From contig CM017567.1 in the NCBI GenBank assembly GCA_007844125.1, forward strand, positions 31,395,380 to 31,459,379: a DNA stretch of 64,000 bases, in the 5' to 3' direction. A program made the position numbers and the translations under genes. Positions within the stretch are counted from its first letter, which is position 1, and each line of letters starts with the position of its first letter. This DNA comes from Sinonovacula constricta. Its lineage: Eukaryota; Mollusca; Bivalvia; Cardiida; Solecurtidae. Shown piece by piece: positions 14,780-26,181 of the stretch. The notes beneath the pieces were generated by a model. The model had not been told where the DNA came from. It made no database searches and saw nothing but the letters and a program-made list of their open reading frames with translations.

Positions 14780-17537
14780 TCATTTTCAAATCCTGAATTA
14801 TTATGAAAACATATAAACTAGACTAAACAATTATGTAAGCCTTTAACTGAGCCCAACCCCTCTTGTAGCACCTCGGTCATTTTACCAACTTTCAAATTAA
14901 AATGCCAAAAAGCATACTGGTCCAGAAACATTTTGTCCGGTCCAACAGATATAAGCTACATTTTATTAAATGATTAAGTTTAGCATCGAGGACTTGGCCA
15001 TGTGATTTTTCTTAGAACCTTTCGTGTGTAAAATGTTAAAGCGTACAGTCAAATATCCTTTCATTTTTTATGATATGATGATTGAATTATATTTAATCGA
15101 ACACTTTCAAACGGTATATATACAACTTTAGACAGAATGCTGTTATTCATATTAGAACATTTGTATTTTATGTATTTTTATGTATACAAATTCGCTAAGT
15201 AAACATTTCATTCTTAAGAATGTTTATAAGACTGGTGATTTCAGTTTTACATTATCGCATGTCTTTAGAATGAATATTTCCGATTAATGGTTACGGTATT
15301 ATTTTGTGAGGTCATAATGATACGATACGAGATATCCTTTCTTTGACTTTTTAAAATATACAGACTATAAACCATAATTGCCAGAATTCTGTCACCAACA
15401 AGTCTAGACAGGAATATGGTTTGCGACCATTTACCGGCAAAATGAAGGAAATTTCGTGTTTTTTTTTTCTAGTACATCCATTTGCCTTAAAATAAAATAG
15501 CACCTGCTTATGTCAGCAAAACGAAACGGCATATGTCAATGGTTTTGGAATTATTAGATTGACCAAATCAAAGGGTACAAAGAAAAGGTAGGACATCAGT
15601 CTTCTATGTCTGTATTACATGAAAAACAAATCAGCTTTGCTCCACGTCTTACCAATATCTTCGTCTATTTTGGGTGCAGATCACAAAGCCGGTATCCGAA
15701 TTTCAATCACATTTGTCATTTTTAATCGTATCTTTTATTAAACATCATTATACATTCGATAGTTTCAATATAAATATTTACCATAGTGATAGACCATCCG
15801 CAGTGTTCTATAGTTTATCTAAGTTTATTTATATCTTGTAATTATTGCTATATTTATGTAATGTAATCGTTATATTTATGTAGATATAGAAATGGACACG
15901 ACAACTACGAATTTACTGGCATTTTGTGACTCAATCTTTTCAGGAAAAGTAATTGGTTAAAGTGTCATAAATTTTTCAAACTTGTAATTTTTACCCTCTC
16001 TTAGGACGACTTATAACCTTTACTTTTGTTTCATGTAATTTTATTATGCCATTGACAAAATAATATATTTGGTTACATTTATTTAGCTCCTTTTGGTCTT
16101 CTGCAATTATGACAACAAATATAACGTGATTTCAATTAGACAACCGAGAAAAAAAAAATAATGCTAAGTGTTGATTATTTCCGTTGTTGTTCATGATTGA
16201 AAATAATGTATTGACTCGAGAGAAAATCACACGCACTGCGCAATACAAAAAAAAAACGTTATCTAAATACATCATTCTTTTGTTTCTGACAAGGAACTAC
16301 ACTTTAAAAGCAATCTTCAATCAATGCAGTTTGTTAAATAGCGTAGATATTGTACTCCCAATATATGATATGCACAAAAATATCTTTATTGCTTTATTTC
16401 AATTAAGAAGGGATTTCTTTAACTTTAATCATTGTTATTGTCGCTTTTTTGTACTTTCATAAGGTTTATAAATCAACTTACATTGTAACGTGAGTCAAAG
16501 ACTGTGTGCCAATAATGGATTAGTTATCGCATATGCTGATATCAGATATGCATCTACATACTGATCAACACTGCATTTTATAATTAGTTTCTATAATTAG
16601 TGTTTATAATTTAATCACCAATTATATGTAATACACTTACAAATAAGCATTTTATATGCAGCCTCTAAAGAATACAATAAGTAAATATCGTCAACGGAAC
16701 ACCTTACACAGATGGACAACGAGACAATGAGAACATTCTTGTTTCGATCCGCCTATTTTCGTATATATTTTATTTCATATAAACCGAAAAGAAGTTCATA
16801 ATTTAACATACTTACATCAGTTTTTATCAGCTCATTAAAAATTGTTTAATTCCAATAATAGCGAACACAGCCTGGTCACTTTGACTATGACAAAGTAGAA
16901 AATTCACAGTAACTTTGTTTAAAAAACTACCAGACCAACTGCAATTATCACTAGTTCGTCCATAAGGTTGTTACAAATGTCAATATAAAGAATTACTCCT
17001 GCAATTAACAGAAACGAATAACTTTGTCTTACCTCAGGACAAGTTAGGTATAACAGCATACAGGATTTCAAACTTATCTTCCATTTATTGTTGGATTTCT
17101 ATCCACCTTTGAAACTAAAACTTAGATCTTTTTTTTTTCAACAATAAATGACGTATTGATGAAAGTCTACTTGATATTCCTTACAAAAATAACTAAAAGT
17201 ACACTTTCATTTTAAATTAATTAAGCTCTCTTTTCATATTTTAGTTCTTCAGTTTCTTGTTTAAATAACAATAATGTTACTAGTGGAGTGTGGCGGTTGT
17301 AAAAGATCTCGCCATGCATGTAATCTTGCTGTTATTTAATTTATCTTAAAATGATTGTTTCTTGTATTTCTTTTTATGGACATAGGACTTTGGTTCCTCA
17401 ATTATATTCACATAAACAGGAAGCAACAACCATTTACTTCTCTCTGATCATTTTTTGTCTTGATTCGAAAAGTTAATTTCATTTAATATCAACAATTCTG
17501 CGATGTTCTTTTAATCGAAATAATACCTATCTCTTTT
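14780..17537. other. No feature recognised
   Basis: A+T-rich; no repeat copy, exon or RNA gene seen. Confidence 0.45.
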
Positions 17538-17765
17538 CCAAACACTATGTGGGCATTTTTTTAAAGGACGTCACTTCTTTCATCATTACTTTTTAAACAA
17601 AACGTCACCGCTTGGACATTTATTCAAATAGATCGGTTTTCTTTTCATTGCTTGCAATGAACAAACCACCAGGAACTAGTGCTAGGTTGGAGCCCTGTAA
17701 AATCGGTTTAATCACCCAAGTCCGTCCATATTGCCGACTAACCGTTCCGTTGCTGATCTTTGTGG
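17538..17765 (-). repeat. Dispersed repeat R1, copy d (5' truncated)
   Basis: On the minus strand it runs from the CGGCAATATGGACGGACTT hairpin region through GTGATTAAACCG, GGGCTCCAACC, GCAAGCAATGAAAAGAAAAC and AGTGACGTC to CCCACATAGTGTTTG. It confirms the 3' end seen in copy b. Confidence 0.75.
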
Positions 17766-18115
17766 AGAAACCTCACATTGAATCTAGCTCATTTGGTTCT
17801 ATCTATTAACACAACCAGTACTTTATCAAAACAAGGAATTTTACCTACAATAGATGGAAATGAAAATTGAAAATACACCGGTTGTACGTTTAGAAGGTAT
17901 AAACAATATGTACAAGTAATATATGAAAATTTACATTATTTTCTAGTATCTGGTTCATGTCCAATGTAGTAACTATACAGAAGTGTCATGCCGGTATAGA
18001 CCGCATGCAAAACAACCTTTCATTAGTTGAATGGTGAGGAAGCATTGTTTGGATATTTTCAGGGGATCATTGCCTAGTATTAGGTGCTGGAGTCAATGGA
18101 TAAGACTTTCAAAAC

Positions 18116-18125
18116 ATAATAATAA

Positions 18126-18190
<65 letters not shown>

Positions 18191-18243
18191 TAATAATCAT
18201 AATAATTATAATAATAATAATAAAAATTACAATAATAATAAAT
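18116..18243. repeat. TAA trinucleotide array
   Basis: AAT/TAA units, pure for about 60 bases and then interrupted by CAA, TCA and TTA variants. It gives spurious poly-I and poly-Y frames. Confidence 0.97.
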
Positions 18244-18305
18244 ATAAAAGAGTTTTAACAAAAACTTAAGATTATACAGTTTGTTTTGTTTTTTGTACAT
18301 TTTTT

Positions 18306-18526
18306 TCGCCAATTTTGATCATTTTAGCAACGTTCAGCTTTTTTGTAGAGGAAGACCCCCCAACAAACGTCTGGGCATGAACCATGGGTGCACCGCAAGT
18401 CAGCTGGAACACCTTTCTGCATTAAGTCTTTCGTCTGAATGGGTTTCGAACCCACATGCTGAAAGGCTAAGCAGTCTCAGTAGTTACAAATCAGCGACTC
18501 TACCGCTAAACAACGGACGCCTCAAC
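18306..18526 (-). mobile_element. tRNA-derived SINE, family S1, copy A
   Basis: The minus strand shows a tRNA-like head with A-box TTTAGCGGTAGAGTCGC (18510-18494) and B-box GGTTCGAAACC (18452-18442). The family body follows, with GACTTAATGC, a GGTGCACC-type core, a CCCAGAC...TCTTCCTC segment, and the tail AACGTTGCTAAAATGATCA. It closely parallels copy B at 47565-47797. Confidence 0.75.
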
Positions 18527-18529
18527 TTT

Positions 18530-19580
18530 ATTATATCCTTTGTCGTCATATGAATATCAATATGATGCAAACACATTGACGGTGTAGGAATAGTTACGTT
18601 TACAAGTCCGGAGGGCCTCATTAACCTCCACAGACTCTCCTTGGATGTCCGATACAATTTACGGAGAGCCATTGGACTGGAATTTTGTCAGCATGAATGA
18701 CGTTGGCTTTAATTGGCACTCACAAACTAGAAAAGATCGCACATAGCTTGTGCTGTGGCGTCTGTCGAGACCTTGTTCTATACACACACAAAAAATGCTG
18801 ACTCATTTTTCAATGAAATTCAAAACAATGCATAGCATTGCAATACCAGGCTATTAAATTTTCTATTCAATTGTATAAAACAGTAGCATATTACGCTTTG
18901 TTCGAAAAATAGCTAATTGCTGTATGGCATACACATATATTTATAATTATATCTGATCATTGCGTGCTATTCTAATAAAAACAACACAATGTTCCTTTCT
19001 AACGTCAATAGATAGTATGTGCTTAAATGTTAAGTTATTTAAATACAGGTAAATCTTCAAAACAATCCTTTTTACATAATCACTTTTATATTTTCAAATT
19101 ACATGCATTAACTATATTTTGCGTAGCTGAAATTATCCTTAGGGTCCCAAACTGTCTGAACCTCAAATATTGTTCGTGCTGTCTTTCTCAAGCTGAGCGG
19201 AAGAAGCTATATCTATCTTTCATATACATCACCAGTAAAACTGGCATTCTGTGCTACAATTTCCGCGACATCCGACTTTCTTATTCTCTGGGAATTGCCT
19301 ATGAAATTTATTAGTCGGTAACAGCCTTATTCAAACACTTTTTCTTTGTTGGTAAACGTTTTCGATTTATACGTCCAACGAAATGTTTATTCTAATGTAG
19401 TCTTAAAATATATTAAAAACGAAGACCGGACATACAAGGACACAGAAATTAAATAATCGTTTAATACTTTACCTAACATATTCAAAATATACTTTGCTGA
19501 CGTATAAAAAATATGCATATAATTATCAGGATTTCATATATCATCGAGGCACATATATGCTTCCAAGTAAAACAAGCAAA
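18530..19580. other. No feature recognised
   Basis: Unassigned sequence between two SINE copies; chance frames only. Confidence 0.4.
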
Positions 19581-19585
19581 CATGT

Positions 19586-19612
19586 TGTGTTGATTTTGTT
19601 GTTGTTGTTGTT
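19586..19612 (+). repeat. Short TTG repeat
   Basis: TTG/GTT units just before the SINE S1 fragment at 19625; may be the remains of a SINE tail or an insertion target. Confidence 0.7.
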
Positions 19613-19624
19613 GTGTGTTTTGTT

Positions 19625-19669
19625 GTGGGTTCCGTTCGGGGCGAAGGACTTAATGCGTGAAGGTGTTCA
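19625..19669 (+). mobile_element. SINE family S1, copy D (short fragment)
   Basis: GTGGGTTCCGTTCGGGGCGA followed by GGACTTAATGCG and a GGTGTTC stretch match the B-box and body of family S1 in plus orientation. It sits just after a TTG microsatellite (19586-19612). Confidence 0.5.
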
Positions 19670-20851
19670 AGGTAGCCTGCGATGAGCCACGAGAGCCCAG
19701 AACTATATAAGCCCGCAGACAATAATATTTACAGTTTATATCACTGTTTATAATAGTATTTGTGCTACAAATTAAGACACTGATCCATACTGAAATTAGT
19801 ATTAAAGCATTATATACGCAACGAATTTTAATGGGAGTATTGCTCTTGGAATTGTGCTTTCCAATAAGATGATATGAAGAGATACACAACTTGATATGAT
19901 AGTTGGTGTAGGTTTGTTTTGGTTTTTGTGTTGCATGATCTAATGAAATTATTATACTTACGCCTGATTATAAATAATAAATATTAATATGGTTTTTGAC
20001 AAACATAGCCAAATATGTTGTTATGTGTCAGTTATATTTTCACTACACTTTCTCACATAAAGTACATTGTTTTTATTAAGTAAATGTCCACAGATTACAG
20101 TTCTTCTGCGACGAGAAATAGATGGGATATTTTTACATTGTCTCTGAAAAAACCTTTAAGAAATGCAAGGTTTTTAGGCTACACAAACCAGGTTGAAGCA
20201 TCGCAGTCGGTTCTTTTTTTCTGAATTACCGTTCCTACACGACAGCTATTGTTTTCCTTATGTAGGTGATGTTTCGTCTCAGTGTCACTTTATGATTAAT
20301 ATGTATATCCATGTACTTAAAGTAGTTCAAACATTCTAATGTCACTGAACAGTTGGAATCAGATGAATATTCTGCGACATTTAAAAACACGCAGCGTAAA
20401 TAATTATCCGAGAAAGAACAAAACTACTTAAACTGCATTTGACTGCTTATCCGGGTGCTTCCCCTTGGCGGAGGCAACACGCTTAGTCTCTTATTAATAA
20501 GTCACCCAGATATACTTCTTCCAGGAAGCGCGGTAAAATATTTGGGGCTTAAACCCTTTACCTACCCGTTAAAGCAATTGACAGGACGACTTTTCGATCC
20601 ACCATAGGAAAATTCTTACGATGTTTCTTCATTCTCCTACAGATAAGAAACTAATAAGAAAAAAGGAGACGTTGAAACGCTATACAGATTCGCAGAAGAC
20701 AACTGGCAGCCTGTTAATATCACTTAACAAGATGATTACAGGAATGAAGACACATGAACGCCCACTATTCCTAGAGCATAATACCTTATTTTAACACGCG
20801 GTAATCCAAAACAAAGCATGAATTTCTAGGCTAAACACACGATGGTGGTAG

Positions 20852-21010
20852 CTAAGCCCAGGAGGGCAAATTATTAACTGTTTCAGAACTATACTCGGTG
20901 AGTTCGGTGTTAAGCCGGTGATGATAGGCGTGAGGCGTTTGACGGGAAGCATGGAGAGGGCGGTGGGAGACACGGCGAGATGGATTGAGGATCCCAGATC
21001 ATTAACCTAG
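20852..21010 (+). pseudogene. G+C-rich coding-like fragment, unassigned
   Basis: A 52-codon plus-strand frame (includes GGQIINCFRTILGEFGVKP and RRLTGSMERAVGDTARWIED) ends at TAG. The minus strand is also open across the block (PVKRLTPIITGLTPNSPS). The local G+C content stands out against A+T-rich flanks. It looks like a remnant of a larger gene, perhaps from a mobile element, but I do not recognise it and cannot choose the strand with confidence. Confidence 0.25.
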
Positions 21011-22149
21011 AACCCCTATGCTGTATACTACTAACTAGACTGCAAGAGATGTTTAATGGATAATATGATTTAACGACAATAATTTAAATTACCAGTTAGA
21101 CAATTCGTTCGTCAATTCTTTAATAATGTTACATTTTAAACATGTATGAGATCCTACAATATTTGTAACAGGAATCAATGACATTTTCCTTTTCAGTTTT
21201 TAAGCAATTTTAGCTATTCCAATAGTCTATATGTTCCGAGCGTAAAATCAACAACCTATGGACAAAGGTCATTAAAGTTGGCTACACCAATTCTTTAATA
21301 CTTTTAAAACTCATATTTCTTTTTGATGATGGTAAAAATTTAAAAATGTTAAATGTTTCATTTGTCTGCATAATTATGCCTTTAGACTGGTTGACAATGA
21401 TCAAACACTGCAAAGTCGGTTGCAAAACTCATTAGATTTTATGCTACTTGCTGAAATCTTGCCGTCTCAAAATAAATGTTATCTACCGGTATCTATCTAC
21501 CTATCTATCTACTTATGGGGGTCTGTGTAGCTTCGATAGGGATGCGCCCTTAATTAATATTCATATTTATCTTAGGCATCAAATGTTAGAGTGGTTGTGT
21601 GAGAATGAAGTTTAAACTAGACAGAAAGTACATTGTAAGTGTACCTTGTATCAGTAATTAATGAGTGAAATAAACACAATCGACATCGATTTGATTGTCA
21701 CGAGCACTTATACACTTATCGATCCTTTTTTCTCCGGAAGGACAATCGTATACAAAAAAGTAATTATTAGCAGGGAATCCAATATTTAAAATCACGAATC
21801 ACAATGTTCCGTGTCAAGGCGACAAAAACACAGCAGTTGCGTCAATCGAGCTTGCTGTCGATGGTAAATGGAAATTCGTACTTCCTGAAACCATCTGTTA
21901 AGTCAGTCGTTCTGAGAAGTGTATGGTGTTTTTCTCCATAAGTTAATCTGTGTAAATACACTGATTTTTAAGGATGATATAAACGTTTATTGTTTGCATT
22001 TATAAACATCACAACACCTGTAAAATCCCATGAGGTAACCAGAAGTCTTCAAATCTTTGGTGAAAGTAATGACGTCAAACTTTCGAAATACTTACTACGA
22101 TGATGTGTTTTATAATCATTATTATTGTTGCAAAATTGTACAGGTAAAT

Positions 22150-22240
22150 CAGACACAGTTCAGCTGGAAGGCCTTCCCACATTAAGTTCTTTTCCCCGAA
22201 CGGAACTCGAACCCACGCCGTGAGAGGCTACGCAGTCAGC
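22150..22240 (-). mobile_element. SINE family S1, copy C (truncated)
   Basis: Keeps the B-box region (GTGGGTTCGAGTTCC) and the AACTTAATG...CCTTCCAGCTG body of family S1. The A-box end and the tail are missing or unrecognisable. Confidence 0.6.
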
Positions 22241-24656
22241 ATGAAATTATACTTAAAACACTTTATCCTACTGACAAAAACGGTTTTAAAGTAAGTTATG
22301 CTCGTGCATTAGGTCTAGTTATGACTTTAATCTTTTGTTTTTAGTTTATTTAAAAATACTGTAGGAGATTATAACATATCTCTATCTATTATATGAGGAC
22401 CTACCTACTGTTAATGGACATAACGAGAAACTCACCACTTTTATAGACTTCGTCATTTCTTTTCTGTTTTAGTGACAAACATTATTCGAATTTGAATGTC
22501 TCATAATTATTTTATATTCTTCTTAATGGTTATTATATTCATGAAATAAATCGCATGGATAAAGAAATAACCGTGATATGCTTACCTTTCTTTTTACAAT
22601 ACGCCAACTGTGTATACTGGAAATAAAGCACAGTGGCAAAGGATTTTATAAAAGCTTATGTGTGGTATATTTTTCGGATGGTTCCTGTTGTGTTTTAATA
22701 CCTCTATACAGGTTATAGATGTTGATCTTTATTCATTATATGGAAGTTTAAAGATAAAAGGCGTTACAAAGGGCTCAGCAGAAGTTACATAAATAGATCT
22801 CTTTACTAGACGCTCTGCAAAAAATGGCTATAAATAAAAGATACATGTAAACTGAAAATGTTATTTCTACTTCTACTTTATTTAGTTTAAACAGCAAGTA
22901 AAAACAACAAAACATTACTTCAATTTCCGAAATTGCAAAGCTCCTTTTACAATGAGTATGCCACACATAAACAAAATGTCCGAGGGCATGATATTGACTC
23001 ATGCATTCTTCCAATTTTGTTTCATACCGATAGCTTTTAGCCTTTAATACTTGGTAACAGAATAAAAGTTAAAACAATAATTAAATTGTATAAAAATACC
23101 AATCAGAAGTCTTAAGTGTATTTGTTACATAATACATTGCCTTATTATTTAACTTACATCCATCTTAGGTAAACAAGTATCAGTTTTTATGTCCCTATTG
23201 ACAACAGCCAAAACAGATATTCCATGTAAATTTATCAACACATTTTCAAAACATAAGCCATTATTTCCAGTATAATGAAGGAGTGTGAATTCATCTCAAT
23301 ATTGCATCTGCAGTAATGTTCCGGCCAAGTACTTTATCAACCTAAATATTTTTCTTATAAGAAAGGTAATAATCACTAGCATCCCGTCAGCAACAAACGA
23401 GTCCGATTTATTTGATACGATAAAAAGGAAAATACAATTTTAGGTATTTCGTGGACCAGCTTTCTGCCTTTGAACATATCTTATCCTCAAAACATACTTA
23501 AAACAGTAGTGATAAATGTTTTATGATAACTGAGGCCTGAGAAATATTGTGATAGAAATGTGTGTTCAAAAAGTACCACTTTACAATTTTTTCAAAGAAA
23601 CAACGATTCTCCTAATTAAATGCTGATTATGTTTCAATTAAGATAATATATTGAAGGGCGAAAGTAATTCAACCGTCAATATTTAGCTTTTCTAAATAAC
23701 ACAAGCTAACGGGTACATAAAAATAACTGTTTTCTATAAGGCGATTACTTGTTAGACATTTAAAATCATACTTAAACGGATATACAGTCATTCATTTGTA
23801 CAGCACATTAGAGTAATGCTTATATATATAGGGAAGATTTTCTATAGATATAACGAAATGTATCTGAAGCAACAATTGCTTCCTCTTCAAACTGAATTTC
23901 TGTGTTTTATTGTTGTGTTTTTTCTTCAATACGACATATGAGAAAGTTGTTTTGTTTAAGATCGTTTGAAAGGAACTTGGTCTGCTTCTACAGAGATTGG
24001 AATAAGGCAAGGTTTGATGTTACGCTTTTGTTTGTCAAACTAATGGATGTTACCGACAGACTTGCATTTCATTTTGACAGAAAACAAATGCACATGCAAT
24101 TCAGTTTAAACAAACTGATATACACGGGACTTCTTTTACCAGAAAAAATGCTTTATTTTATCCCTTTTTGATCAAGAATGATGACAGGTTATTGCGTTAT
24201 GTGAAAAAGCGGACACTTTTAAGCCAAGTTTATGTCATATGTTTAAAACGAAATATCTTTTCAAGTATTGCAGAAATTAAGAATGAATTCCAATAACATT
24301 AATTTCCAAACGGGAGTAACATATCAACTGTACTACAAAGAGAAAACCTTATTTAAAAGATATGTAGAAAGGTATTTACTGCAAACAAAGTTCATAAATC
24401 TGACCATACGGAATTACTACTTGTATTGCATTACTAAACATTTCGCACACTAAGTCAGTATTCTTGACAATATGGGCTTCATGTTTGCGCTAGAATGGAC
24501 GTAAATTATTGATTGGGTGATTTGATTACTTGTACTTGTAGTGCTATAGTTTTTTTTTATAAAAGTTACTATAAATAATAAAAAAATCCGCATTATAGGA
24601 CTGTAATGGTGGCAAGGGTTTAATAGTTTCCGAACATTTACCTGCTATCGAGATCA

Positions 24657-26181
24657 TATATACTGATGGAAAAAAGTTTAGCAAGTTGGGAGAAACTTGA
24701 TCCCCAGATAAAAAGTCTATAAGAATCCCTTAAATACTGAACTGATCTTGAATGTACATTCAAATTGCTGTTGATACCTGTCAAATTTACTCCATAGCTC
24801 TGGGGCATTAAACAACTGTGCTGCCTTAAATGATATAGGGGTCAGAAGTAAAAAATCACGAAAACTTCAATATCGCGTGTGCCCGCCATTAGCGGATAGA
24901 ACAGCCATACAACGTCGTCTCATGCTGCCAACAAGCTTCCTGATGGTACGCAGAGGAATTCTGGTCCATTCATATTGGAGGGCACGTTCAAGGTCACGGA
25001 CGTTATCGACATCATGGTTTTCTCTAACCTGCCTACCTAAATGGTCCCAAAGGTGCTCGATAGGTGAAAGATCAGGTGATCTTGCAGGCCAAGGCAGCAC
25101 ACGTACGTTGTTGAGACGGAGAACATGCTGTGTGTGTCGTGCCGTATGTGGGCGGGCATTATCCTGCTGAAAGATCCCAACATTGTGCTGCTGCATGAAC
25201 GGCATAACTACTGGCTGGATAATTTCGTTGCAGTATCTTTGCGATGTTAGATTGCCTGCAACTGTAACAAGGTCTGTTTTCCCATCATGGTAAATCCCTG
25301 CCCACACCATTACGCTACCACCACCGTAACGGTCTCGTTGGATGACGTTATTTGGATCGAGCCTTTCGCCCCTCCGTCTCCAAACACGAAACCTGCCGTC
25401 AGCAAATGACACATTAAAACGGGATTCATCCGTAAACAGGACGTCATTCCATTGCCTGCGAGTCCATTGACGATGTGTCCGAACCCACTGGAACCGTGCC
25501 TGTCGGTGTCTCAACGTTAACGGAATTCCTACGTAAGGCCGACGGGCCCTAAGCCGAGCGGCTCGGAGCCTGTTCCTGACAGTCCGGTCACTCACTATAG
25601 TCCCTGTGGCATTCCGAAGGAGCCGTCGTAATTTCCGGCTTGACAGAAATCGGTTACGTCTAGATGACGTAACGATAAAACGGTCCTCTCGGAGCGTCGT
25701 TTTACGAGGTCTACCAGATCTAGGTCTGTCATTGACGGCCCCAGTCACTTGAAATCTGCTCCGTAGGCGACTAATCGTCGATTCATGGCGATTGAAATGA
25801 CGAGCGACGTCTCTTGCTGGCATACCAGCTTGGAGCATACCAATAGCTCTTTGACGTTCTTCTAAGGTCATACCCGGTCGTCTTCCCATTATTAATTTTC
25901 AATGTGTTTTATCAGTTAATTAAAGTACACTTACAGAGCTGTGTAATCGTGTGTTTTGCGGCTTGCAAAAGAATATCGATTTCAATGTGCACAACCTGCA
26001 CGTGATTTTCGAAAATCTTGATTTTCTCCGATCTACCCACTCGTGAGTTTACACACTGAGTTTATGTATGATGATTATCGCTCGGGACAACTTTACAACA
26101 TAACCTAAGTTTATTTCCCTCATGTATACGAAAATACTGAGTGTGTAAAAAACTTGCTAAACTTTTTTCCATCAGTATATA
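24657..26181 (-). mobile_element. Complete Tc1/mariner-type transposon
   Basis: Perfect 31-base inverted repeats, counting the flanking TA, lie at 24657-24687 and 26151-26181. The inner part reads TACTGATGGAAAAAAGTTTA on the plus strand at the left end. The dinucleotide TA at both borders fits the TA target duplication of this superfamily. The repeats enclose a single uninterrupted transposase gene on the minus strand. Perfect ends plus an open gene indicate a recent insertion. The element is visibly richer in G+C than its surroundings, as expected for recently arrived DNA. Confidence 0.93.
24867..25889 (-). CDS. Tc1-family DD34E transposase, 340 aa, intact
   Basis: The enzyme binds the terminal repeats and performs cut-and-paste transposition into TA in the nucleus. 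The N-terminal part (about residues 6-115) contains two helix-turn-helix segments separated by a GRPR AT-hook-like motif near residues 59-62. The catalytic core shows D154 in FTDES, D243 in QQDNARPH and E278 in SPIEHLWD. There are 34 residues between the second D and the E, the Tc1 signature. The length is the usual 340 aa, there is no stop or frameshift, and the ATG is about 290 bases inside the right terminal repeat. Everything needed for activity appears present; activity itself is not shown by the sequence. Confidence 0.96.
   Translation of the reverse strand: MGRRPGMTLEERQRAIGMLQAGMPARDVARHFNRHESTISRLRSRFQVTGAVNDRPRSGRPRKTTLREDRFIVTSSRRNRFLSSRKLRRLLRNATGTIVSDRTVRNRLRAARLRARRPYVGIPLTLRHRQARFQWVRTHRQWTRRQWNDVLFTDESRFNVSFADGRFRVWRRRGERLDPNNVIQRDRYGGGSVMVWAGIYHDGKTDLVTVAGNLTSQRYCNEIIQPVVMPFMQQHNVGIFQQDNARPHTARHTQHVLRLNNVRVLPWPARSPDLSPIEHLWDHLGRQVRENHDVDNVRDLERALQYEWTRIPLRTIRKLVGSMRRRCMAVLSANGGHTRY

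Larger units (their letters stand above)
19700..24656. other. Mostly unassigned
   Basis: Contains the coding-like fragment at 20852-21010 and the truncated SINE at 22150. The stretch 20430-20830 is also somewhat richer in G+C and may belong to the same decayed element as 20852-21010. Confidence 0.4.
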
